A stretch of DNA of 64,000 nucleotides, from NCBI RefSeq assembly GCF_030272615.1, contig NC_081414.1:308307164-308371163 (forward strand), written 5' to 3'. The notes beneath the pieces were generated by a model. It was not told the DNA's origin. It was given only the letters and a program-made list of their open reading frames with translations, and did not search any database. Each line of letters starts with the position of its first letter. Positions within the stretch are counted from its first letter, which is position 1. Source of the DNA: Cryptomeria japonica (lineage: Eukaryota > Streptophyta > Pinopsida > Cupressales > Cupressaceae). The translations under genes and the position numbers were made by a program. Of the stretch, positions 33,790-47,209 are shown one piece after another.

Positions 33790-35954
33790 CGAAGACTACA
33801 TTTTTTTCGGCCTCCAAGATTGACTGCTTTATTTTTTTCTTATTTTCCAGGTTTCAGATTTTTTAGTTTTTCGTCCGTACATCTCATGCGACAATTCCCA
33901 CAGGCTAAAATGACAAATTGCAGGTGTTGCATGAATTACAAACATATTATCGTACGAGTAGACACTCTATCATACAAGCAAATCCTCTATCGTACAAGTA
34001 GTAATCATCTGTCATACGAGTCAACATCATCAGCAATCTGGTCTCGTACTGTACTGTATCCTGTCTCGTACGAGTCAAGACTCTGTCGTACGATTCTGTA
34101 TTTTCTAGTAAAAGGGGAAAATTTTCATATTTTTCATTTCTGGCGACTGAACTTGACTATTTATCTGTCTATCTCAGAGTTTTTCATAGCCTAACTAGTT
34201 TGTACAGAATGCTTGTCAAAGAATATTGCTTGTCGCACAAAGACAATATGACTACTGATTCGTTGTCTTTGTAGGTTGCCTAAGGAGAATTGACTAAACA
34301 TCGTGTATTCTTTAAATTCATTTTTAGAAACCTAACTTGCTATCTGGTTAAAGAACAAATCTATCTTTTGTGCTTTTAGAAGATTCTGAGAGGTAGGAGA
34401 GTATGCTCTTGTCTTTTTCTAGACAATCAGAAATCCAGACCCTTGAAGCTTTTTCTTTGTTTTAGATTTGTACATCTTTAGCAGGCCTGCCCTCCCGAGG
34501 GGTTGAAAAACTCTTAAAGTCGTTACGGTTGGTGTGAGGGGAACGACCTAAGTGGGAATGGCTAGACGCCAAGTACTCCAACCCACTATAAAATAAACAT
34601 GATTTGATGAAAATCAAGTCAATGATAGTGCTCGGGAATAGCTCTCCTCTGTACCTTCAAGTATATTAAACCTTGGTTTTCAAGGCTGGGAGACCTCTTA
34701 ATTGAGTTTATACCTCGACGCGCCAAACAAATCCCTAACTAAATCCAATTTAAAATTAGAAGCTACCTGGTTCATCTCCGAAAGGGGGATAATCTTTGTG
34801 CAAGAGAGATAGTAACTCTCCCAAGATACTTGTCATTTCGTGCCCCCATTAGCATTTGGAGTCAGATAATACGGCGTTGAGAATCCATTGCGTGAGACTC
34901 AGCGGTCGTATTCTGATTAGCTATTGGGTGTGTACCTGAGTCTACAAGCAAAGGTTTTCTTTCCTCACCAAATTCCTTAGGGTTTGCATGCTGTGATTGA
35001 AGTCACTATAAATACTACTTGTTTTCTGTGTTTTTCATCCCTGAAACAAAAAAAATGGAAATACCAAAAATCAGTGAAGACCAGAAACAACTCAGTAAGT
35101 CGAAACTTTATCCATGTCAGAAACTAGTCCATCCTAAGTTGAAACTCTATCTGTGTCAATCCCAGTCAAAAATCAGTCCATCTCAGAATTTGTCATACTC
35201 AGTTGGTCATACTCAGCAATTAGAAAACTTAGAATTTTTAGTCTCTGCCCTGTGAATAGTCGTATGAGTCTGCTAAGTTATCGTGTTGCACCAGTCCTGT
35301 GTCGTACGAATCTACTCAATTGTTGTTCTAAAGCATATTCTCTTTCATACGAGTCTAAATCATTCATCATCCTGCACTGTATTTTGTCTCGTACGAGACA
35401 GAATTGACCTCAGTCTTTTGTCATCTTGCACATGCCCATCAGTCGTACAGTATAAGATAGCAACTCATACGAAACATAACTTCTATCATCCTATAACTGC
35501 TAAATTGTCATCCGGTTCAACAAACCCAGTTGTACGAGTCTCTGGTTTTGTCAGACAACATTCAAAATTGCCAAAAACACAGTCTACAGTGAGCATAATA
35601 CTAGTTATCATTTTCCTAAGCATAAAATAGATTAAGATAGTGTACCTCTGCCATTATTTGTTGCACGATTTGGTCGATCACCCTTCAGCTAGTTCAATCA
35701 AAACTACCTATCAAACTCAAGTCACTTAGATAACGTCTTACATAGGATATATCGCTCCTGAATCAGACTGAATCATAGTTACAATTTTAGAATCAACCCA
35801 GGAAAATGTCTTAGACAAGATAGATCATTCCTGAAACCAAACAAAATCTCAGTTGTTTCTCCCAAAACAATACGCTAAACAGAACAAACTAGCTCTGAAA
35901 TTGATCTTGACCTCTACATCACAAAACAACTCTAGGTCACACTAATCCATAAAA
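33790..35954 (+). other. untranslated leader of gypsy G
   Basis: About 2.2 kb without a plausible gene. It holds two clusters of the palindromic motif TCGTACGA and near variants, at 33949-34095 (about seven) and 35258-35540 (about eight). The motif returns near the PMD ORF at 47389-47588. Short ORFs across the clusters are not convincing. Confidence 0.6.
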
Positions 35955-37579
35955 ATGCCTATTCAAACTAGGAGTTCTTGTAAGAAAAAAGCCAAAGACA
36001 AAGAACAAACCTTCACTTATCAAGATAATCCATTCTACGTGAAGGATCCCCTCACTAACATACCATCGTCATCAAGCGGACCGATTTTTGATGAACTGAA
36101 ATCTCCCACTATACATGAGACAGAATACAATGATGGAAACAAAAATGACTGTAATATTCCTGAAAATCATAATGACTCCTCATCATCAAGTGAGACTGAT
36201 GAAGCTACTGAACCTCCAGAAAAAGAAATCCTTGACTGTCAGAAAGACAAAGACTTTAGAAAAATGATGAAAACTATCATGATCCGAGAAAAGGAAGATG
36301 ATTTCTTAGAACTAGCAAATCAAGGTGCTAAACTTCCTGTTGGATATGATGTTCAAACACTTGTTACTAAGAGGAAAGACTCACCTATACTCATGGTACA
36401 CAAATAGTTAATAGCTTTGCGAATAGAGCTCACAGACCTGAAGAATAAGGACAATTCCCCAAACCAATATTTTCTAGAAGCAATATGTCCCTTCCCATTT
36501 GACAAGAATTTACACATGCCTCCATTCCCTTCACGAGTGGAAATCCCAATATTTGATAAATATGATGGTACCTCAAATCCTCAAGATCATGTTAGGGAAT
36601 TTAGTGCTGCTTGTATGGAATTCATGCACAATCAAACAATGGAATGGTTCTCAAGTCTACCCAAAGGAATAAAAACATTCGAAGAACTAATCCAACTATT
36701 CTTACAACAATACTCATACAACATTCGACATCCTGTGACTATGATCAATCTTTGTAATACTCAACAGAAAACAGGGGAACCTCTTCTTACTTTTCTCCAA
36801 CGTTGGAGAAGGATGTTCTCTAGGTACCCACGACCTATCCCAGACTCTGAGAAAATGGATATATTTGTCAATAACTTGGTCCCCGAACTGAAATATAGCA
36901 TACAAATGCAAGTACACCCATCATTTAACAAAATGGTAGATAATGCCATTTGAATTAAAGATGTGCTCATAAAAAAGGGAGATATCACACCTTGGAAAGA
37001 AACACAAACAAGATCTAGTTCTAAAGAGAAGAACAAGTATTGGAAATTTGCCAAAGACAACAACAAGAATGTTGTTAATGATGGAGTAGTAGACATTGTC
37101 AAAACCAACTCAAAATCAACAATATTCAATCTGGCTAGTGGTACACAAGCACTTAAAGCCGCTGAAATTGCAGCAGAAAATCAGCCAAAGAAAACAAAGG
37201 AATGGTTCAAAGAAAAGCCTTGGCTTTCCAAACCTAAGCATGATTTTACTCCTCTTGAAGAATCGTATGAGTCAGCTTGGTAAACAACTTGATAACACTA
37301 CCATATAACTCCAGACCATATGATCTAGATGTCAAACCAAGATGGTGGAGAGAAAATGAATACTGTGACTTCCATCGAAATAAGGGTCATAACATAAACA
37401 ATTGCATGAAGCTAAAACATGAGATTCAAGATCTCATAGACGTTGGTAAAGTTGTTGTTGGGAATCACCCAACCAATGCTGATCATAAAGCATTTAAAGA
37501 CCCCTTGCCTGCTTATGAACAAGGTTATTCCTCAAAGATCAAAGGAGGTGCCAAGGTAAATTATGCTTATGCCAGCTAG
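35955..37579 (+). pseudogene. gag: gypsy G Gag
   Basis: Starts MPIQTRSSCKKKAKDKEQ. An acidic N-terminal region precedes the capsid: FPSRVEIPIFDKYDGTSNPQ, DHVREFSAACMEF, EWFSSLPKGIKTFEELIQLF and TGEPLLTFLQRW. Stops occur at 36405 and 36954, and a frameshift near 37278. The following frame has the Tat-type zinc-binding segment YCDFHRNKGHNINNCMKLK followed by HEIQDLID. It would form the particle and bind the genomic RNA. Confidence 0.88.
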
Positions 37580-39028
37580 GACAACATTATCAACATGATT
37601 GAACCTTCACACTCAGAATATTGCAATGTGATTATAGTTCAAGATAAACCAAATGAATCATGATATGCAAAAGCTCTGACCAGATCTCAAAAGAAAGTCA
37701 CCCTCCAAGAAGCTAGCTCTTCCAAACCGGCTCAAGAAACATCAAATCCAACAGTTGTGCCAAATAAACAAAAGGAATCAACCTTGGACAAATTTAAAAG
37801 ATTAACCTCCTCATCATCCTCTGGATATAGCGTGGTTGAATAGTTGAAAAGGACAAATGCTCAAATTTCAATTTTTGAATTGCTATAGCTCTCATCTGCT
37901 CACAAGGAAATTCTACACCAAGCATTGCTCCCTACCAACGTTCCAAAAGATTTAGACATTGATCAGTTTCAGTCTATGGTGGGTCATCTAACTTCACCTC
38001 ACTATCTGACCTTCTCTAAGGAAGATGACAACTCATTAAATCATCCACATAACCAACCATTGCATATTGAAGCCATGATCCACAAACACAGAGTTAAACG
38101 TGTTTTGATAGATGGAGGCGCGGGGTTGAATATCTGTACTTATCATCTTCTTACACAACTAGGATTCTCTGAAAATGTCATTGATCCAAGCAAGAAAATA
38201 AAAATTAAAGCCTATGATGAAGAAGAGAGGACCTCCAAAGGTTTGGTATCATTACCAATCAGAGTGGGACCGGTAGAGAGAGATGTCCTTTTCCAAGTTC
38301 TCGATATTCCATTGTCATACAATATATTACTGGGCAGGCCATGGATTCATGAAATGAAGGCAGTACCCTCAACATATCACCAATGCTTAAACTTTCCTTA
38401 TAATGGAGCTGAAGTCAATATTTCGGTTGATACAAATGTCATCTGTAGTGCATTGACAAAAGGTGCAGATACTTTTGTGCCTCATAATAGGGCAGCCTCC
38501 CCAAATGAAGATCTAGAAACATTGATGAAAGACTTAGAAAAGAGATTGAAGGTTACAGATACCAGCATGGATAGCTACAAGATAGAACTGGTATTATCAT
38601 TAGTTTCTCTTCCTCCATCACCAAAACAGCTAGGCAAGCCATCAGAGGCTATGAGAACACAAACTCCAGCTCCAAATATTATATATGATGGTCTCTTTAT
38701 ACAGTCTTCTACCTCCTTGGCAGATGAAATAGAAGAGGATGTTGTGCTTAACTGGCTCTATAAGGAAGATAGTCCAAATGAGGAGGTACGACATTGTGAT
38801 ATTTCCTCAAACCAATATGGTCATGGTTACAAAATGATTCAGCGCATGGGGTACTCAGGTACTGGTCCTTTGGGCAAACAAAAAGAAGGTATTACTGAAC
38901 CAATTCAGCTACAAACCAAATCCACACATGATAAAGTTGGACTGGGATACAATCCTAAAAAGACATTACAACAAAAACATGTTTCTAAGTCTAAAGGTTT
39001 GAAAAAGATATTGCGTTTAACATTATAG
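37580..39028 (+). pseudogene. pol: gypsy G protease with C-terminal G-patch
   Basis: After a low-complexity linker (SGYSVVE-stop-LKRTNAQISIFELL), the retropepsin reads RVLIDGGAGLNICTYHLL. The D-G-G form of the active site is normal for this lineage. ILLGRPWIHEMKAVPSTYHQ closes the domain. Near the end GYKMIQRMGYSGTGPLGKQ has the G-patch pattern of spaced glycines, followed by VGLGYNPKK. G-patch modules next to retropepsins are known in some retroviruses and plant retroelements, where they bind RNA. The open frame from 37925 to 39028 is 367 codons. Confidence 0.85.
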
Positions 39029-40050
39029 GAAGCAAACGCTAAACAAACGAAAGAAGAGTGTAGAAAAGAGAGAGAAGAATCAACAGTCAAGAAAGAAGAA
39101 ATAGTCAGTGCTCAAGCTTCGATGGTATCAGCTATGATAATACAAGAAGTTGAGGTTCCTAAAGATATAAGAGATGAATTTGTAAGAATCAGAGAATTGT
39201 TTGCACCATTAAAAGTTCCAGTCAGATATACTGGCAGGCAACAAGTAGATGATTCAGAGACTGATTCAAATGAGTATGAATGGGGTCTTGACTATCTTTC
39301 AGACATATCTGCTATAGAAACTCCAAAAGAATCTAGTGGTGTCATAGATGATACTCAAGAGTTGATGTGCCTAAAACTAGAGAAGGAAATACAAGAAATT
39401 AGACAAAAGAGGCAAGCAAATTATGAACAAGCATTGAAAGAAGGAATGATACCAGAAAGCTTCTCATATATGTGTCCTTATCCTGAAATAGAACAAATCA
39501 GTTATAATACTACATAGGAAGAGTTAGAAGCTGCAGGACAAGAACCAGTTGTCAGTCTAGAAGAAGATGAATGGAGTAGACGACAGAAAGTCGTAGAAAC
39601 AATGAGACCATGTCAACAGGTGTGTCAAATACAAATGACAAATGAACTACAATATGAAGGAATTTGTAGAATTAAAGATGTTAGTATTGATACCATACAT
39701 ATGCTTACTAAATCACCTGAAAGAGACTTGGAAACTTCATTTGATAACTCTGATGATTCTGATAACTCTAATGATAGTCCTATTCATGATGATACCCACT
39801 CATCCTCAAATTCTAAATCATCTGATACAAACAATGAAAAATTGCCTACTAGTCTTATTGCTATTAAACCACGACATGATGTCCAGTCGGACTTAGTCAA
39901 TGATGTTATAAGTATGCCTATTGGATTAGATTGATTAAATATTAACGTGAACTTTAATAATCATGATCTGACTCTTCCTGGTTTGAGACACTTACACAAG
40001 GTATCATTCTGGAACTCAACTTTTCGATCCACGGCTGTGATAACAATACT
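39029..40050 (+). pseudogene. pol: linker between protease and RT of gypsy G
   Basis: Same frame as the protease with stops near 39026, 39515 and 39932. It is acidic and Ser-rich (SFDNSDDSDNSNDSPIHDD), with no catalytic motif. The frame changes to that of RT near 39935-40050. Confidence 0.6.
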
Positions 40051-41799
40051 GTGAATGCTCTTGAACCTATCCAAAATTTGTCCCTAATACATCCTGAATT
40101 GATTGACTATACTTTACAGAATCAACCCATGAATATACCTATTTTTGCCAATGACTATACATTATCCTATTATCTCAATGCAATCAAACCTATTAACTCT
40201 TCCACCAGTGAATGGAGTGAAAATATGACTGAAGAGGATATCAAGTATCTTAGTTGCAAAAATAGGAAAGATAAAAATAAAAGATCTGATGGCGAAAACC
40301 ACATTGTGGCAATGTCAGAATCTAAAAAAGAGAAAATAAAGGACATACCTAAAGGTGAAAACCTCTCAGAGGCACCTGAAGGTGAGATACTTGGTATACT
40401 GCCCAGTCATTTTCAGGAGCGATCTTCCATATTGATTGAGCCAACTCAGCCAGTGAATATCGGGAATCAAGACACACCACAAATTATTCACGTAGCTCAA
40501 TCACTATCAACAGAGGAATTAAAGGATTTCACTCAGCTATTCTTAGAGAAGAAATTTTTTTTTGCATGGACATACTTTGATATGCCAGGCTTGGATCCTG
40601 ATCTCATTATGCACCATCTCTCAATCACACCAGGAGTAAAACCAGTTAAACAAAAACTTCGTAAGATGCACCCGCATGTCGCACTATTGGTCAAAGCTGA
40701 ACTAGAGAAACTACTCAAAGCTAGATTTATCAGAGCGATAGATTATGCTGAATGGATTTCCAACATAGTACCTATGTCAAAGGCAGATAAATCTATCAGA
40801 GTTTGTACAGATTTTAGAGATCTCAATAAAGCATGTCCAAAAGATGACTTTCCATTGCCAAATATTGATATGATAGTTGACATGACAGCTGGGTATGAGA
40901 TGTACTCACTCATGGATGGATTCTCCAGCTACAATCAGATTAAAATTGCTCCTAGAGATCAACAAAAGGTAGCTTTCACCTGTGCATGGGGAACCTTTTG
41001 CTGGAACATTATGCCATTTGGGTTAAAGAATGTGGGAGCGACCTATCAAAGAGCAGTTACAACTATCTTTCATGACATGATGCATAAGAATATGGAAGAT
41101 TATGTTGATGACACCTTAGTGAAGACTATGAAAAGATCAATGCATATTCAAGAGTTAGGTCCTATACTTGACAGAATGGAAAAGTTCAAGCTCCGATTAA
41201 ATCCAAAGAAGTGTGCATTCAGAGTGACATCTGGTAAACTACTTGGCTACATCATTTCAAAGAAGGGCATCAAGGTTGATCCTGATAAGGTCCAGGCTAT
41301 AATGGAAATGCCACCTCCAAAGAACATCAGTCAAATGAGAAGTCTACAGGGATGTCTCCAATCCATTAGAAGATTTATTTCTCAACTAGCAGACAAAGCT
41401 CAACCTTTTACAAAAGTATTGAGAAAAGGAATAATATATAACTGGGATCAGCAGTGTGAACAACATTTTCAGAAGATAAAAGAGTACCTATCTAATCCAC
41501 CAATATTGATGCCACCTATTCAGGGTAAGCCACTAATCTTATACATATCAGCAACTGATTCATCATTGGGGGCACTTCTGGCGCAACAGGATGACAACAA
41601 AAAGGAAAGAGCTATTTATTACATCAGCAGGACATTGGTGTCTTATGAAATGAGCTATAGTATAATAGAAAAAGCATGCTTGGCATTAGTCTTCGCATCA
41701 CAAAAACTGAGGTACTATATGCTCCCACATTCAGTCAAGTTGGTGGCCAAAATTGATCCACTCAAGTATCTTCTTAATAAAGCAACACTCACCGGATGA
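40051..41799 (+). pseudogene. pol: gypsy G reverse transcriptase and RNase H
   Basis: 582 open codons. RT motifs in order: WISNIVPMSKADKSIRVCTD, FRDLNKACPKDDFPLPNID, YSLMDGFSSYNQIKIAP, FGLKNVGATYQRAV, catalytic DYVDDTLV and LGYIISKKGIKVDPDKV. RNase H follows (LILYISATDSSLGALLAQQ, YYISRTL, EKACLALVFASQKLRYYM). All three catalytic Asp of RT look intact. A stop at 41797 ends the open part just before the tether region, at ATLTG. Confidence 0.93.
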
Positions 41800-42380
41800 T
41801 TGGCAAAGTGGGTAATGATCCTTACAGAGTTTGACATTGAATATATGGAACACAAAGCCATAAAAGGATAGGTAATTATTGATCAGCTTGTTGAAGCTCC
41901 ACTTGAGGATACTCAGCCACTACACATTGAGTTCCCAGATGAATCAATAATGCATCTTACTCAACAACCCTAGAAGATGTTCTTTGATGGGTCCTTTACT
42001 CAAAATGGTTCAGGTGCTAGCATACTATTCATTACTCCTCAGAAGTACTCAATTCCAAAGTCTTACAATATTCTATTCCCTTGCACAAACAACATTGCAG
42101 AATATGAAGCACTGGTAAATGGAATAAAACTAGCCATTGAATGGAAGGTTGTTGAATTACATAATTATGGAGATTCTCAGCTGGTCATCAATCAAATCAA
42201 TGATACATATCAAACTTAGGATGAGAAATTGATGCCTTACAAGAGAATGATAGATGATTTCAAGAAGTATTTTGCTTTTGTATCATTCCAACAAATTCCT
42301 AGATCAGCGAATAGAGAAGTTGATGCTATGGCTACCTTGGCATCTATACCTGAGCTACAAGAGTCCAATTTTCGCTTTGA
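41800..42380 (+). pseudogene. pol: gypsy G second (archaeal-type) RNase H
   Basis: Same frame as RT, broken by stops at ~41869, 41971 and 42217. MFFDGSFTQNGSGASILFI contains the D-G-S/A start of RNase H. NNIAEYEALVNGIKLAIE supplies the catalytic Glu, and LHNYGDSQLVINQIN the next Asp. PRSANREVDAMATLAS closes the domain with the last Asp. This extra domain after the retroviral-type RNase H marks the Tat lineage. Confidence 0.88.
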
Positions 42381-43721
42381 TTTTCTGGTGGAAGAGTTAT
42401 ATTACCCTTCTTATGATTCTCCTAAGACCCAAATAGTCTATTCTATTATTGGACACAATTCATCCCAATACAGCCACATCTATTCCTATCTTTGTGACCA
42501 AATTATCCCTAAAAACCTTACTCGTAACAAGAAAAGAAACCTAACTCAAAATGCTTCACGATATGTTATCATAGCTAACGATTTATTTAGACGAGGTTTG
42601 GACGGTACTTTGCTTAGATGTCTAGAAATTGAAGAATCAAATCGTGCATTATCGGAAGTCCATGAAGGTATTTGTGGATCTCATTCGAATGGTTTTACTT
42701 TAGCTTGGAAACTATTATGGGCTGGCTACTACTGGCCAAATATGGAAAAAGATGCCATAAAATTTGCTAAGACTTGTGAGAAATGTTAGCTTCATGGAAA
42801 TCTCATACATGCCCCGGTGAGGGATCTCATACCATTCATTACACACTGGCCTTTTCAGTAATGGGCCTTTGATCTCATTGGTCAGATATATCCTCCTTCA
42901 TCCAACGGACATAAATTCATCATAACAGCCACTGAGTATTTCACCAAGTGGGTAGAGGTGATTCCGCTCATCAAAGCAACTGGTAAACAAGTCACCTTAT
43001 TCATCCTAAACTATATAATTTGTAGGTATGAGATACCTTCATCCATCATGACTGATAATGGAGGACAGTTCAAGAATAAAGACCTAGATGAACTTTGTGA
43101 GAAATTCAATATAAAGCAACACTGGTCATCAGTATATTACCCTCAAGGTAATGGACAAGCCGAGGCATCTAACAAAAACCTACTGACTATCTTATACATA
43201 ATAGTGAACAAATTCGGGAAAGATTGGCATCTGCAGCTCAATCTGGCACTATGGGCTTATAGAACAAGTATCAGAACACCTACCGGGGCTACACCTTTCT
43301 CTTTGGTGTATGGGTCCAAAGCAGTATTACCTATTGAAGTAGAAATACCATCTCTAAGAGTTTTGTTGCAAGGTCTTGTTATTGATGAAGATCGTAGAAT
43401 ATCTAGATTGCAAGAACTCGAATTATTGGATGAGCGTCGACAAGTGGTGTTTGATCATCTCAGAGTGTATCAGAAGAGAATGTCTAGAGGGTATAACAAG
43501 AAAGTTCAACAAAGAGAATTTCAAGTTGGTGACCTAGTTCTGAGAGAAAATCCAAAAAATCAATAGTTTCGAGACAACAAAGGGAAGTTTGAACCCAACT
43601 GGTTGGGTCCCTATATCGTTACTGCAGTCTTCGGCTCTGGTGCTTATCAACTCTCAACATCATAAGGAGAATAGCTCCAAGAACCAATTAACACCATCCA
43701 CCTGAAAAGATTCTTTACTTA
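42381..43721 (+). pseudogene. pol: gypsy G integrase
   Basis: An HHCC zinc-binding part (VHEGICGSHSNGFTLAWKLL ... FAKTCEKC, then a stop) precedes the DDE core. The first Asp is in WAFDLIGQIYPPSSNGHKF, the second in IMTDNGGQFKNKDLDELC, and the Glu in YYPQGNGQAEASNKNLL. ALWAYRTSIRTPTGATPFSL and a C-terminal FEPNWLGPYIV (GPY/F-like module) follow, after a stop at 43564. The catalytic residues look intact. Confidence 0.9.
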
Positions 43722-45370
43722 GCATTCTCTGCTCTAGCAAACTGTACAGCTGAAAAGGTCCTGAAAAAAAACCTCAAAATTGGAAAAGTCTTGAAAAAAA
43801 AAAAATGGAAAAATCATAAAATGCAAAAAAAATTAGAAAAAAGAAAAAAAAAAATGTAAAAGAGAAAATGCCTTGGTGAAAACCTGGTAAACAGGCACCT
43901 TGGTAAAAAATAAAATGACGATGACTCTCTGCCAAATAGGTGAAAACTTGGCAAATAGGAGCCTCTTATACTCAAGCGCTCCATGTCAACTACGCAACGT
44001 TGGCATTTCCCGCTTTCAAGTATCTTTTGCTTTTGCTTGTACATATTTTCAGTCACTTTTGTGACATCCCGGTTCATTGGAACCCTCATGACTTGAAACA
44101 GATCAATGTCCTAGTCTTAGGTTACTCGACAGAGCACATTACATATCCTAAGCAGTGTCAACCAAGTCATTATTCCGTCAGTGAAACCTGGTCAGCCACT
44201 CCGAGTCAGTCACCTATCTCCCAACTACTACAGAGTTTTTATCACTGAGTTCACAAGCAAAACAACATAACAAAGAATAATTACTAAATAGTTTGAGCTA
44301 TGAATGGAAAATTTTCTTTGTATGCTGTCTTTTATATTGATTTTTGATTACTGTCCCTTTGAGTAACTCGAGGAAGTCTATTGTGACTAAGAGAAGCAAG
44401 GATTGGGGGCATAATATTTTCTTTGCTTTCTGCTTGTAGGAATGATCCCGATGATCTAGAAACTTATAAATTAGCTGGGTGTCTATGATAAGAGCCTTCA
44501 CATTAAGGTGAAATCGCCTCACATACGTCGACTCTGCTTATTTGTATGCTACAGGGAGGTCCATGTCATTTCTTTGTCTATTTTGAGGGAATTTCTTTAT
44601 GATGCAACTTGGGTCCCTGCGAAATCTATCCAAGGATATGAACAAAAAAAAAAAGGGTCATTGCGGACAAGATAATTAATATTGCACATTGAAAAAGAAA
44701 GGAACTCTACCTTGCCTATTGTGTTCGTTATGCTCAGTGATGAATCTTAAGTATTTTAAATCTAGTGACTAGGTTTAGGTTGCATTTTGCACATCATTTT
44801 GCATTTCATTCTGCATTTTAGTGAATCTAGGATGATTTTGGTGTGATAATAATAATCTCTTTATCTTCAAAATGAGAGCTGAAAGCATCATCATTTCTTA
44901 CGCTAAGTGGTCTATTTATCATTATTTCTCCGATCGAGTACTTGTGTTTTGAGATGTTTAGCTGCATACATAACATTTCATATAGATTCATTCATTTTAT
45001 TATTAATCATTTGCATTCATCTTATTACATAGAAAACAAAAAAAAATTGCACTATTTATTTTCATTCATTTATTTGCATATGAAAAAAAACACAAAAACA
45101 TAGACATCCATTATCATTTGTAATACATACATTCATGCTGAAAAATAAATGCATACATATAGAATAAAGCATATAGAAACATCTCATAATCGAATTGACA
45201 CAAGTACAATGAAATCAAATTGGATCTCGTATATATAAAAATCATCTCAAGTCTAAGAGTACAAAATGATGTCCAATGACATGTACAAACTCCCATCAGA
45301 GAAAGAATCATATAGGCTACAAAAACATGGGTGTGTCTACAAAAAAAAAATATCCGAGCTATAAAAGGAA
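43722..45370 (+). other. gypsy G region after pol, non-coding part
   Basis: An A-rich stretch (43740-43865), then a GCACCTTGG-containing stretch near 43897, then AT-rich sequence. No coherent protein is seen on either strand; the ORFs at 43940-44248 and 44298-44522 have no motifs. Confidence 0.55.
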
Positions 45371-45899
45371 TCATCTAGTTGGCACCCTCTCCCTCATCGC
45401 TTGGTGGAGGAGGAGGAGCCTGATGCCCGAGATCCTGTCGAGGTGCTTGCGCTCCCTCTGATCTGGCCATATACTATGAATAAGGTTGCACCTGCTGTGC
45501 AACAGGAACCACAACACTATATGCTACTACATAATAAGATGCCCTACTACTCTGGAGAAGGACCTCTTATCATAGAGACTCTATCTCTGCTCTCGACTCT
45601 GCTCTCAAAGCCGCAATCTGGTGATCATGCTCAGTCCTCACCTCGGCCAGCTGTCGGTCTCATTCCACCAACTGAGTCTGCGCCACTAACAACTATGACT
45701 GTCTGCAAGATGTTCTCTCATCGACCGACCCGTGTCAGCCCCCTGCTCTCTCGCAGGCTCTCCGTTGCCATCTCCACCACCATCTCCACCTTTGGCTTCA
45801 CCCTACTCCTCTCGTAGTTGATGGACCTACCTTGAAGCTTCTTGCTCCTCCTCTCCCCCACCCAACCTCATGCCTACTCTCCCAAGGGATCCACCCTCA

Positions 45900-47209
45900 C
45901 CCCTCTGCTATCCAATGTTAGCTCACACTCTGCTGGTGCTGGCACCAGGATCACCACTAGTCCGTCGTGGAGCATCTGGTCTCTGGCCCTGTCCCTGCCT
46001 ATGACCCTGTCTCTATGCCTGTCCTTATGCCAGTCCAGGGGCATCATCCTCCACATCCTCAATATGAGGAGCATACTCTCCAGGATCTGTAAACTGAGGG
46101 AATGGATGCTGCTACGAATAATCCCTGTACTGGGGCATTACCCCTGCATCTACTATATCCTCCAGGTAATCCCACATCAAGTGGTGTAAACCTGTCAACT
46201 CCTGCATAGCCAAGGCATAAGATAGCCTAGGTGCCCAACCCTGCCTCTCCTCATCAGCATACCTAGCATATGTTATAAACTCCTGTGAGATCCCCTGAGG
46301 CCAACCATACTGCCTCATCACTCATGAAACGATGAATCGCTCCACAACAGTCTGCGATCTCCCAATCATTGGGCATGTGACAAATAGATCTCTGCGCACT
46401 ACCCACCAGTCATCCCATGGCTCTAAACCTCTATATGGTCACCATACAATAGCTATCAAGTCATCGAGCTGCCGTCTCTAGAAGTCTGTCTTGCCCAGAT
46501 GGGGCTGCATAATATATCCAGCATATCTAAAGATGACCGGTTGTCCTAGCTTCCTGCTATCTGTCACTATCGGCCAGCACACAGGAAGGTGCTCCCAAGA
46601 CCACACCTGCAAAATGTACACCCCAGCAGCCATGCTTCACCCCTCTCTATAAATGATCTCATGCATCTCTCGATACATGTGGGCCAGTAAGCAAACACCC
46701 CAACCAAGTCTCTGAAGGGACTCTATCAATCGCTCGAGTATCCGGCCCCATCCGCTCTGGAAACCCTGCTGCCCTCGATCTGGCATCAAAAAGCACCCAA
46801 TAAAACCTGCTAAGACACATGCCAGCAGATACTCCTTACTGTACCTACTCATTAGTATATCCCAACTCATAGAACGAGTCAAGATATATGGATCCCTGAA
46901 TACATTCCTCAGTGCCTGCAGTCTAGGTAACAATGTGGTATCATAGTCCACCTTATCCCCAGCAAAAGGGATATGAAGAATCCTATACACATCCTTAGGA
47001 GTGATGGTCAACTCCCCAACTAGCAAATGAAAGGTATTATGCTCTGAATGAAATCGTTCTACCAACGTCGTGAGCATCCCGTGGTTCACACGGATATTAG
47101 GTAACCTCATCAAATGAGCCAAGCCGCATAAATCAACATGAGCCTGCTCAACCTCAGACAAATCCCGAACTAAAGCCATCGTGGGCGGATATACACATCT
47201 GAAGAGCAC
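45900..47209 (-). pseudogene. antisense plant mobile domain (PMD) ORF in gypsy G
   Basis: Starts MLFRCVYPPTMALVRDLSE, opposite to gag-pol. The diagnostic segment TFHLLVGELTITPKDVYRIL, followed by HIPFAGDKV, is the core of the plant mobile domain (aminotransferase-like PMD, as in MAIN and MAIL1). LLACVLAGFIGCFLM, SLQRLGWGVCLLAHMY, VWSWEHLPVCWP and a VMRQYGWPQGIS block follow, the usual order of PMD proteins. Stops near 46635, ~46485, ~46427, 46322 and 46112 break it, all in one frame. The C-terminal tail is low in complexity and fades after ~45900. PMD proteins act in nuclear silencing and expression; TE-borne copies are known. Its higher GC than the flanks suggests a captured gene. Confidence 0.82.

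Noticed and set aside
45401-46189. Plus-strand ORFs of 138 and 115 codons
   Set aside because: They are opposite-strand readings of the GC-richer PMD ORF and its tail; Ser/Leu-rich with no motif.
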